Positions 1 to 5,649 of a stretch of DNA of 22,995 nucleotides are shown one piece after another; positions within the stretch are counted from its first letter, which is position 1; every line of letters starts with the position of its first letter. This DNA comes from DATFKA01 sp042095835 (GTDB lineage: Bacteria; Bacteroidota; Bacteroidia; Chitinophagales; Saprospiraceae), in contig JBELML010000106.1 of the NCBI GenBank assembly GCA_042095835.1, forward strand, positions 1 through 22,995. Reading direction: 5' to 3'. The notes beneath the pieces are model-generated. The model ran no database searches, was not told the origin of the DNA, and worked only from the letters and a program-made list of their open reading frames with translations. A program made the translations under genes and the position numbers.

Positions 1-210
1 ATAACTGCACTGATTATACAATTAACACTCCTAGCTGTTGGCGTTTACCTCTACTTGCTTTCAATTGGAGCCTTAAAATTTAAGAATCCTAAGCAACAAG
101 AGAGAATAAACCAATTCCGAAAAGAAAATACTTGGTTGAGACTAGCCGCATTGGCCTTAATGGCCATTATGTTTTTTAATGTAGCCCTGACAGTCATGGA
201 AATGGTCTAA
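1..210 (+). CDS. C-terminal part of a small membrane protein (5' end outside window)
   Basis: The frame is open from base 1 to a TAA at 208-210, giving 69 residues with no start codon in the window. The visible part has a hydrophobic segment at about residues 3-23, a charged stretch (KFKNPKQQERINQFRKEN) and a second hydrophobic segment at about 49-68, ending in MEMV. The shape is a two-helix membrane hairpin with a positively charged, probably cytoplasmic, loop. I do not recognise a family. Its TAA overlaps the TAG of the convergent queD gene inside the four bases CTAA (207-210), which supports both reading frames being real and complete at this end. Confidence 0.6.
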   Translation: MTALIIQLTLLAVGVYLYLLSIGALKFKNPKQQERINQFRKENTWLRLAALALMAIMFFNVALTVMEMV

Positions 211-572
211 TCCTCGTATTCACCGCGATAGATCACACCACTAGTTGGGGTCTCGTAGACCTCCACTCGTATAAGCTTGGGCAGGTCTTTGATGAGCCGA
301 CGCCATATCCAGATAGCGATCCATTCGGCGGTAGGATTCTCCAAGCCTTCAATTCCATTTAAAGTATGATGATCTAGCATGAGTTCAACTGGCTTCCATA
401 CGCCCTTTACCACTCCAAAATCTTCTACCCAACCCAAATGAGGATCAAGGCCTCCTTGCAAGCAAATACGGACACGGTAGGTATGCCCATGCATCCGCTT
501 ACACTTGTGATCATCGGGTACATTGGGCAAAAAATGTGCTGAATCGAAGGTGAATTCTTTGAAAATCTCCAT
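207..572 (-). CDS. queD: 6-carboxytetrahydropterin synthase (QueD / PTPS family)
   Basis: The 121-residue product belongs to the 6-pyruvoyl-tetrahydropterin synthase fold. QueD converts 7,8-dihydroneopterin triphosphate to 6-carboxy-tetrahydropterin, an early step towards queuosine, in the cytoplasm. The three zinc ligands are visible as His13, His28 and His30 (the HGH motif), with the catalytic Cys24 four residues before His28. This is the same spacing as E. coli QueD, which is also 121 residues long. An LDHH motif at 66-69 and the late VYETPTSG segment (a Glu that binds the pterin) also fit. The start is the ATG at 570-572. The gene lies 24 bp downstream of the DAO-family oxidoreductase on the same strand, so co-transcription is possible. 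No other queuosine gene is present. A eukaryotic-type PTPS role is less likely because of the short length and the CxxxHGH spacing. Confidence 0.92.
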   Translation of the reverse strand: MEIFKEFTFDSAHFLPNVPDDHKCKRMHGHTYRVRICLQGGLDPHLGWVEDFGVVKGVWKPVELMLDHHTLNGIEGLENPTAEWIAIWIWRRLIKDLPKLIRVEVYETPTSGVIYRGEYED

Positions 573-591
573 AGACTATTTCTTGAAACGG

Positions 592-599
592 CAAAGCTA
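592..599 (-). promoter_or_regulatory. Candidate -7 box TAGCTTTG upstream of queD
   Basis: Read on the minus strand, 599-592 is TAGCTTTG, an exact match to the Bacteroidota -7 consensus TAnnTTTG. It lies about 20 bp before the queD ATG and overlaps the TAG stop of the upstream oxidoreductase. No clear TTG -33 element is seen at the expected distance, so this is a weak promoter call. It could give queD its own start within the operon. Confidence 0.3.
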
Positions 600-1799
600 G
601 GATATTTCTTTAAAAAAACGCGCTTCTTCTTGGGGAGAAACGCCTCCATCGAAGGTCCTCCGCCGAAAACGATCCAACCATGGATTTGATTTTTCTTCAA
701 TCATATCCGCAATAATTGGACCTAAAACAGGGCCCATCTTCATAGCATGACCGCTTCCTCCACTGGCGACACTTAGTCCCTCTACCGTCGGAAAACGGTC
801 GATCCAAAAATGTCCATCCGGTGTATCTGTATAAAGACAAATACGAGTGTAAACAAGTGGCGCCTTATGCAAAGCAGGAAAAGCTTGTCCAAAAAAGGCC
901 CGCATATCTTTGACCTGGTTATCCCCTACCCTTCTGTCATCTCTCTCAGGATCAACAGGAATACCGTTCGAATGCTGAGCTACTTTGACGACCGCAGCTT
1001 TTGAATCGTAGGGAAATCCATACCAGCCTGTGTTGGAAAGATCAGCAGAGAAAACAGGAAGTCGAGGGTGTTCAAAAATAGACTTCTCTTTTGGCGCTAA
1101 ATGAAAAACGGGATGTCCTGTTGGCTTTAATACATTTTTCAAACCTGGTATAAGTGTACTAGAATGGGCACCGGCAGCCACCAGGGTATGCTCCGCATAA
1201 AAGGATTCACACTCTAGCGTACGAATGCCAACGACTTTATTTTTTTCGATTAATAAATCCTCCCCGCATTGCCCTTCATAAATTTTAACCCCCAATTGTT
1301 GCGCATGGAAAGCCAATGCTTGGATGGCTTTGGCAGATTTTACAAATCCAGCACTTTTGCTAAAGAGGGCATGTGGAAAAAAGGCAGGATTAATAGCCGG
1401 GAATAAGCTTTTGATCATGGCAGCATCAAATACTTCATAAGGAAAGCCTTTTTCCTCAAGTAAATGCTGGTTATTTTTTTCAAATAGCTGATTGGCATGT
1501 GTAATCGGATGCTGCATTAATAATAAAAAGCCAATTTCATGAAAGACCTTCTCACCAAGTAGCACATTCCAATGTCGCCAACCTCTGATGGCTTCGGCAG
1601 CCATTTCGAAATACTGAAGATCAGATCCATATTCCATCCGGACAATCTTAGAAATATCTGTGCTTGCGGCCCTCGGATGAGGGATACGATCAGGATTAAT
1701 GAGGGCAACCTTAAAGGCCCGTTTCCTCAATTCAATCGCTGCTGCTAAACCAAAAATACCAGCCCCAATAATGAGTATATCATAAGATTGTTTTCGCAT
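597..1799 (-). CDS. FAD-dependent oxidoreductase, DAO / monomeric sarcosine oxidase-pipecolate oxidase type
   Basis: The product has 400 residues. The N-terminus carries the FAD dinucleotide-binding motif GAGIFGLAAA (residues 12-21), followed by a basic loop (AASTDISKIVRMEYGSD) typical of the sarcosine oxidase, pipecolate oxidase and fructosyl-amine oxidase subgroup. Cys321, in the segment CLYTDTPDGHF, matches the cysteine that covalently holds FAD in monomeric sarcosine oxidase. The GGSGHAMKMGPVLG segment near the C-terminus is also characteristic. The reaction is probably oxidation of a secondary or N-methyl amine with O2, giving an imine or aldehyde plus H2O2. The exact substrate (sarcosine, pipecolate, fructosyl amino acid) cannot be read from sequence. 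No signal peptide is seen, so it is likely cytoplasmic. It starts with ATG at 1797-1799, is divergent from the isomerase at 1872, and lies just upstream of queD. Confidence 0.85.
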   Translation of the reverse strand: MRKQSYDILIIGAGIFGLAAAIELRKRAFKVALINPDRIPHPRAASTDISKIVRMEYGSDLQYFEMAAEAIRGWRHWNVLLGEKVFHEIGFLLLMQHPITHANQLFEKNNQHLLEEKGFPYEVFDAAMIKSLFPAINPAFFPHALFSKSAGFVKSAKAIQALAFHAQQLGVKIYEGQCGEDLLIEKNKVVGIRTLECESFYAEHTLVAAGAHSSTLIPGLKNVLKPTGHPVFHLAPKEKSIFEHPRLPVFSADLSNTGWYGFPYDSKAAVVKVAQHSNGIPVDPERDDRRVGDNQVKDMRAFFGQAFPALHKAPLVYTRICLYTDTPDGHFWIDRFPTVEGLSVASGGSGHAMKMGPVLGPIIADMIEEKSNPWLDRFRRRTFDGGVSPQEEARFFKEIS

Positions 1800-1871
1800 A
1801 GGTCTTTCTTTTTTAAAAAACTAAATCTACCTTTATTTTACTTCTACGAGAATAGCTAAAAATAAAAAACT

Positions 1872-2681
1872 ATGTCAAAAGCCTTCGCTCTACATATCGA
1901 AAATTACGTAGCTACGCTTTCTTTTAATCGGCCTGATAAAGCCAACTCTCTGAATGAAGCAGCCTGGGCTGAAATGAAACAGCATTTTGAAGAACTCAGC
2001 GACAATCCTGAAGTGAGGGTGATCATTCTGGCTGGAGAGGGCAAACACTGGTGTGCAGGTATCGACCTTGAAACGCTCATGGGCCTTGCCCAATTTCAAT
2101 CTATCGAATGCGAAGGCCGAAAAAGAGAATCGGTACGGAAGTTTATCTTCTTCCTACAAGATTGCATCACCGCCATCGAACGTTGCCGGAAACCCGTACT
2201 CGCCGCTATCCATAATGGATGTATTGGCGGTGGTGTTGATATTGCTACCGCTTGTGATATCCGTTATTGTACACAAGATGCTTATTTTACCGTCAAGGAA
2301 GTAGACCTGGGTTTGGTAGCAGATATTGGGACTTTACAAAGGCTCCCCAAAATTGTAGCTCCTGGCATCGCCTACGAGATGGCCTATACCGGTAGGAAAG
2401 TTTACGGTCCAGAAGCCGCAAGTATTGGACTTGCCAACCGCAGTTTTACAGATAAAGACACGATGATGGCAGAAGTACAAAAGATCGCAGCTACTATAGC
2501 AGAAAAATCACCTCTAGTCATTAGAGGTACCAAAGAAATCATCCAATATACCAGAGATCATAGCGTAGCCGAAAGCCTCCATTATATGGCTACTTACAAC
2601 GCCGCATTCCTACTCAGTAATGACTTGATGGAGGCCTTTCAAGCAACTATGGCGAGGAAGAAACCTGTTTTTGGAGAATGA
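1872..2681 (+). CDS. Delta(3,5)-delta(2,4)-dienoyl-CoA isomerase-like protein (crotonase family)
   Basis: The 269-residue product is a crotonase-fold protein. It resembles mammalian ECH1 more than ordinary enoyl-CoA hydratases, notably in CIGGGVDIATACDIRYC and KEVDLGLVADIGTLQRLP. The three acidic residues used by ECH1 (Asp176, Glu196, Asp204 in rat) are present as Asp123, Glu143 and Asp151, with identical spacing of 20 and 8. The expected reaction shifts the double bonds of 3,5-dienoyl-CoA to 2,4-dienoyl-CoA during beta-oxidation of unsaturated fatty acids with odd-position bonds. The oxyanion hole is suggested by CAGID (61-65) and GCIGGG (116-121). The start is the ATG at 1872 and the stop TGA at 2679-2681, one base before the scaffold gap, so the gene is complete. 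A divergent start with the oxidoreductase leaves 72 bp for promoters. Confidence 0.85.
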   Translation: MSKAFALHIENYVATLSFNRPDKANSLNEAAWAEMKQHFEELSDNPEVRVIILAGEGKHWCAGIDLETLMGLAQFQSIECEGRKRESVRKFIFFLQDCITAIERCRKPVLAAIHNGCIGGGVDIATACDIRYCTQDAYFTVKEVDLGLVADIGTLQRLPKIVAPGIAYEMAYTGRKVYGPEAASIGLANRSFTDKDTMMAEVQKIAATIAEKSPLVIRGTKEIIQYTRDHSVAESLHYMATYNAAFLLSNDLMEAFQATMARKKPVFGE

Positions 2682-2682
2682 C
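2628..2682 (+). repeat. 55-bp end of contig, copy 1 (left of the N gap)
   Basis: These 55 bases, the last codons and stop of the isomerase gene plus one base, are repeated exactly at 2783-2837 on the other side of the run of N. This is best read as two contig ends sharing one overlap, not as a biological duplication. Confidence 0.85.
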
Positions 2683-2782
2683 NNNNNNNNNNNNNNNNNN
2701 NNNNNNNNNNNNNNNNNNNNNNNNNNNNNNNNNNNNNNNNNNNNNNNNNNNNNNNNNNNNNNNNNNNNNNNNNNNNNNNNNN
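2683..2782. other. Scaffold gap, 100 N
   Basis: There are exactly 100 N, the conventional placeholder for a gap of unknown length. Both flanks are the same 55-mer, so the true distance is probably negative, meaning the contigs overlap and base 2682 continues directly at 2838. Confidence 0.97.
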
Positions 2783-2837
2783 ATGGAGGCCTTTCAAGCA
2801 ACTATGGCGAGGAAGAAACCTGTTTTTGGAGAATGAC
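2783..2837 (+). repeat. 55-bp start of next contig, copy 2 of the isomerase 3' end
   Basis: This is an exact copy of 2628-2682. It encodes the last 17 residues of the isomerase (MEAFQATMARKKPVFGE) and its TGA. It should not be annotated as a separate gene or pseudogene unless long reads show that the duplication is real. Confidence 0.85.
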
Positions 2838-2941
2838 TTTGGGACTGGGGACTGAGGGACGGGGAGACTTTGGGACTGGGAGACGGGGAGACTGGGAGAC
2901 TTTGGGACTTGGAGACTTGGGGAGAGGAGTTAGGAGAGTTG
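2838..2941 (+). repeat. Irregular G-rich short-repeat tract (GGGACT / GGGAGACT type)
   Basis: About 100 bp is built almost only from variants of GGGACTG, GGGAGACT and TTTGGGACT, with very little C outside the repeated ACT/GAC. The 16-mer GGGAGACTTTGGGACT recurs within it. It changes into the heptamer array through GAGAGGAGTTAGGAGAGTTG. It is non-coding; long open frames across it arise because the units contain no stop codons. Confidence 0.8.
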
Positions 2942-3116
2942 TACTTGGCACCTGGCACCTGACACCTGACACTTGACACTTGACACTTGACACTTGACAC
3001 TTGGCACTTGGCACTTGGCACTTGGAGAGAGGAGTTAGGAGAGTTGTACTTGGCACCTGACACTTGACACTTGACACTTGACACTTGACACTTGACACTT
3101 GGCACTTGACACATAG
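2942..3116 (+). repeat. Strict 7-bp tandem array, 25 units (CACTTGA / CACTTGG)
   Basis: The 175 bp divides into exactly 25 heptamers without a phase break. It runs TACTTGG, CACCTGG, two CACCTGA, four CACTTGA and four CACTTGG, then AGAGAGG, AGTTAGG, AGAGTTG. After that come TACTTGG, CACCTGA, five CACTTGA, CACTTGG, CACTTGA and CACATAG. A longer unit recurs at a distance of 105 bp (15 heptamers): 2922-2954 and 3027-3059 are identical over 33 bp, so the array has grown at two scales. It sits between the isomerase and the DinB-family gene. Function is unknown. Confidence 0.92.
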
Positions 3117-3187
3117 CATATAATGACTTGGGGACTTGGAGGACTTGGGACCTTCAATTGGAGATCTCATTCAAACATTTCCCCATT

Positions 3188-3235
3188 ACATCAATACATC
3201 AATATATCAATACATCACTATATCTCTACATCAAT
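3188..3235 (+). repeat. 8-bp tandem array, 6 units (ACATCAAT type)
   Basis: Six consecutive octamers are in perfect register: ACATCAAT, ACATCAAT, ATATCAAT, ACATCACT, ATATCTCT, ACATCAAT. This is a different unit length and composition from the heptamer array about 70 bp upstream. It lies roughly 50 bp before the DinB-family start codon. Confidence 0.85.
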
Positions 3236-3240
3236 ATTTA

Positions 3241-3266
3241 TCTACCGAAGCTTTAGCGTAGGTAGA
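3241..3266. repeat. 26-bp near-palindrome (TCTACC ... GGTAGA)
   Basis: The arms TCTACC (3241-3246) and GGTAGA (3261-3266) are perfect complements. Inside them GCT and AGC (3250-3252, 3255-3257) are also symmetric around the centre TT, so most of the 26 bases can form one imperfect hairpin. It follows the octamer array directly and lies 20 bp before the DinB-family ATG. It could be a protein-binding site, a 5'-UTR hairpin or a dispersed repeat. Confidence 0.5.
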
Positions 3267-3286
3267 CATCATCATAAAACAACAAC

Positions 3287-3802
3287 ATGAACAAACGACC
3301 GAAGCAAGGGAATTTCCATCCGTATTACGAGTCTTACATTAATATGGTGCCCGATGGCGATATTTGCCAAATACTGATCGAACAAGAAGAAGAGAGCCTT
3401 GAGCTTTTTGCGGGCCTTACCGAAGAGCAATGGGATTTTGCCTATGCTCCTGGAAAATGGACCATTAGGGAAATTTATTTGCATATGATGGATGCGGAGC
3501 GCGTATTCTGTTATCGTGCGCTGCGAATTAGTCGCGGAGACCAGACCGCTTTGGCTGGCTTTGATCAAGATCAATATGTACCGATGTCAGAAGCAAGCAG
3601 TAGGACCACCGCTTCGATGCTGGCGGAGTATAGAGCCTTGCGGGCATCAACGATAGCTTTACTGCAAAATTTTTCCCCAGAAATGTACGAGCGTGTAGGT
3701 ACGGCAAGCGACAGTCAGGTATCTGTTAGAGCCTTGGCTTACATCATTGTAGGCCACGAACGGAGTCATTTGACCTCTATAAAGGAGAAGTATCTGGGAT
3801 AG
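3287..3802 (+). CDS. DinB-family (DinB/YfiT-like) putative metal-dependent protein
   Basis: The 171-residue product has the DinB four-helix-bundle pattern. The segment YAPGKWTIREIYLHMMDAER (53-72) contains the first metal-ligand histidine, His66. The C-terminal GHERSHLTSIKEKYL (156-170) carries His157 and His161. These are the three histidines expected to bind a divalent metal in this superfamily. Some relatives are thiol-S-transferases or hydrolases, but most members have no known reaction, and none is assigned here. There is no signal peptide. The start is the ATG at 3287, without a Shine-Dalgarno sequence, downstream of the tandem-repeat block and the near-palindrome. The gene converges on the GH20 gene, with a strong inverted repeat between them. 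Confidence 0.82.
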   Translation: MNKRPKQGNFHPYYESYINMVPDGDICQILIEQEEESLELFAGLTEEQWDFAYAPGKWTIREIYLHMMDAERVFCYRALRISRGDQTALAGFDQDQYVPMSEASSRTTASMLAEYRALRASTIALLQNFSPEMYERVGTASDSQVSVRALAYIIVGHERSHLTSIKEKYLG

Positions 3803-3816
3803 ATCGAGTGTAGGGA

Positions 3817-3853
3817 AGTTTTGGTGTAGGGAAGTGCTCCATACACCAAAACT
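3817..3853. terminator. Bidirectional terminator-like hairpin, 12-bp perfect arms
   Basis: AGTTTTGGTGTA (3817-3828) and TACACCAAAACT (3842-3853) are perfect inverted complements around a 13-base loop. The hairpin lies 15 bp after the DinB-family stop and 20 bp after the GH20 stop on the other strand, so it is well placed to end both convergent transcripts. There is no strong U tract on either side. The 12-mer GTGTAGGGAAGT also occurs twice directly (3808-3819, 3824-3835). Confidence 0.65.
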
Positions 3854-3872
3854 CTAGATATCTTCTAAAATC

Positions 3873-5432
3873 CTACCAAGGCACCACTGGTGATGCGTAA
3901 TAGTTAATGCCTAATTTCTCAAACAAAGGCTTTTGATTGGCGAGTCTCTGCTTGTAGTCTTCCCAATTCCTTTTTGCGCGAGGTGTCCAGCCGATCTCAG
4001 CATAGCCTGGCAATCTAGGGAAGGTCATAAATTCTACCTCCTCAAGATTTGTGACGGTTTCAGACCAAAGTGGAGCTTCTATACCTAGAATATTCTCATC
4101 TGTTAAGACATCTTCCATTTCTGCGGGATCCCAATTATAACCAGTATCTACCTCGATCAGTCCTGCCCATTTTAGGCCCAATTTAGTATCATCGGTATAC
4201 TTCATATCGAGATAGGTCTTTTTGGCTGGTGACATTAAAACCTTGAGATTCTTGTTGGCTGCATTTCTGGCATTTTCTGCACTAGCCCAGTATTGCGGAA
4301 TGGCATTGGCACTAAGTTCTGCTAAAGTCACCTCATCCCAACCCATTAGGGTTTTCTCATATTTATCAACAATCTTTTGCACTCGATCTACGAATTTGAT
4401 GTAATCTGGTTCAGCAGTCACATGGGACTCATCTCCACCTACATGGATATAGTCTCCAGGAGTAAGGGCTACCAATTCTTTAATAACATCCTCTACAAAA
4501 GTGTACACAATCTCTTTATCGGTACAAAAGGTAGAAAAGCCTACTTCTGTACCCGTATACAGCTCGGGAGCTTTTCCATCGCAATTCAGCTCAGCATAAG
4601 AAGCTAAAGCAGCATTGGTATGCCCTGGCATATCAATCTCCGGAACAATCGTGATATAGCGCTCCGCTGCATAAGAAACCAGCTCACTATACTGCTCTTG
4701 GGTATAAAACCCACCTTTACCTCCGCCAACTTCTGTTTGTCCGCCCACGGTGGTTAATTTAGGCCAGGACTTGATTTCTATACGCCATCCTTGATCATCT
4801 GCTAAATGCAAATGCAGATAATTCATTTTATAAAGCGCCAGAAAATCAATAAATGCCTTTACCTCGTCCATATCAAAAAAGTGGCGTGCTACATCTAGCA
4901 TGGCACCTCGGTAGGCAAAGCGAGGCGAGTCATTGATCTCACAAGCCGGTATCGCCAACTGCTGCGCGTAATCAAGCTTATCATCGACGTCTAGTGGTAA
5001 GAGCTGATTCAAAGTAGCGAGGGCAAAGTAAAGACCTGCTGTACCAGCACTTTTTACCTCAATCCCCTCTTGCTTGACTAGCAATTGATAAGCCTCCTCT
5101 CCTTTCGAAGACATCGTTTCATCTATCAAAAAGTGTATACTGTTGCTTTCTGCAGCACCTTCAGCTACCCCAATATCATAACCCGTTAGGCTATTCAAAT
5201 GAGCTTGTAACTGAGTCGCCATTTTGCTAGCCCCTTCACCAGAATAATGAATGGTCGTACCTGGATTGATGACATAAGCAAAGCCCTCAAGAGCCTTGGC
5301 ATCGGCAGGGAGGGGAATCAATTTTTCAGTAGAAAATGCTTTTTCTACCTCAGGCAGCGAATTGTCTTCGCAAGCAGTTATCATTAAGATAAATGTGCCT
5401 AGTGTTAGTATTTTCGATATAGACTTCAACAT
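3873..5432 (-). CDS. Beta-N-acetylhexosaminidase, GH20 family, lipoprotein
   Basis: The 519-residue product hydrolyses terminal beta-linked GlcNAc/GalNAc from glycans or chitin fragments. I start it at the ATG at 5430-5432 rather than at an upstream in-frame TTG (5462), because this gives a compact lipoprotein signal: basic MLKSISK, a hydrophobic core and lipobox ITAC, with Cys21 as the lipidation site. The usual GH20 N-terminal alpha/beta domain (about 40-155) precedes the TIM barrel. The barrel begins near SPRFAYRGAMLDVARHFF. The catalytic pair is Asp334-Glu335 in HVGGDES, where Asp orients the substrate acetamido group and Glu is the acid. YLHLHLADDQGWRIEI and PEIDMPGHT are further hallmark segments. 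It is probably anchored on the periplasmic or outer-membrane side. No SusCD pair is adjacent. Confidence 0.92.
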   Translation of the reverse strand: MLKSISKILTLGTFILMITACEDNSLPEVEKAFSTEKLIPLPADAKALEGFAYVINPGTTIHYSGEGASKMATQLQAHLNSLTGYDIGVAEGAAESNSIHFLIDETMSSKGEEAYQLLVKQEGIEVKSAGTAGLYFALATLNQLLPLDVDDKLDYAQQLAIPACEINDSPRFAYRGAMLDVARHFFDMDEVKAFIDFLALYKMNYLHLHLADDQGWRIEIKSWPKLTTVGGQTEVGGGKGGFYTQEQYSELVSYAAERYITIVPEIDMPGHTNAALASYAELNCDGKAPELYTGTEVGFSTFCTDKEIVYTFVEDVIKELVALTPGDYIHVGGDESHVTAEPDYIKFVDRVQKIVDKYEKTLMGWDEVTLAELSANAIPQYWASAENARNAANKNLKVLMSPAKKTYLDMKYTDDTKLGLKWAGLIEVDTGYNWDPAEMEDVLTDENILGIEAPLWSETVTNLEEVEFMTFPRLPGYAEIGWTPRAKRNWEDYKQRLANQKPLFEKLGINYYASPVVPW

Positions 5433-5498
5433 AGATAGATTTTTTTGCAGCAAATTAAACAAAATCTATTTAAATTGATTACAACGAATAAGAGTTTG

Positions 5499-5506
5499 CA
5501 AAGCTA
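5499..5506 (-). promoter_or_regulatory. Candidate -7 box TAGCTTTG upstream of the GH20 gene
   Basis: Minus-strand 5506-5499 reads TAGCTTTG, matching TAnnTTTG. It would start transcription near 5492 and give a leader of about 60 nt before the chosen ATG at 5432. It shares a 10-base identity with the candidate box before queD. No well-placed -33 TTG is seen. Confidence 0.4.
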
Positions 5507-5649
5507 GACTTTTACCAAATAATAACTTACATTTATTTAACAAGACAATTACATATTTAATATCCCATGTAACTTTCAGAAACTTGAGACGTCAACAGAT
5601 AGTGAGCTGATTGAAACACATGTGGCCATTTTGGACACAAATACGAACC

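Noticed and set aside
2783..2837. Partial duplicated isomerase gene (pseudogene)
   Set aside because: The exact 55-base identity ending at the gap boundaries on both sides is better explained by overlapping contig ends.
2671..2976. Plus-strand open frame running across the N gap
   Set aside because: It relies on undetermined bases and low-complexity repeat; its first bases are the end of the isomerase gene.
2970..3109. Tandem TTGACA -35 promoter boxes
   Set aside because: TTGACA arises automatically from CACTTGACACTTGACA. Bacteroidota promoters do not use this -35 element, and no matching -10 boxes follow.
2942..3116. CRISPR array
   Set aside because: Units are 7 bp with no unique spacers, and no cas genes are present.
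2794..3170. Minus-strand open frames with repeated CQVSSVK-like peptides
   Set aside because: They are translations of the heptamer array: 7-bp units read in triplets give a 7-residue repeat, and the units have no stop in any frame. There is no start context or independent coding signal.
5611..5649. Longer leuB start (TTG 5611 or ATG 5620) or a leader peptide
   Set aside because: The extra residues do not resemble LeuB. The short frame has no run of Leu codons, so it is not a leucine attenuator.
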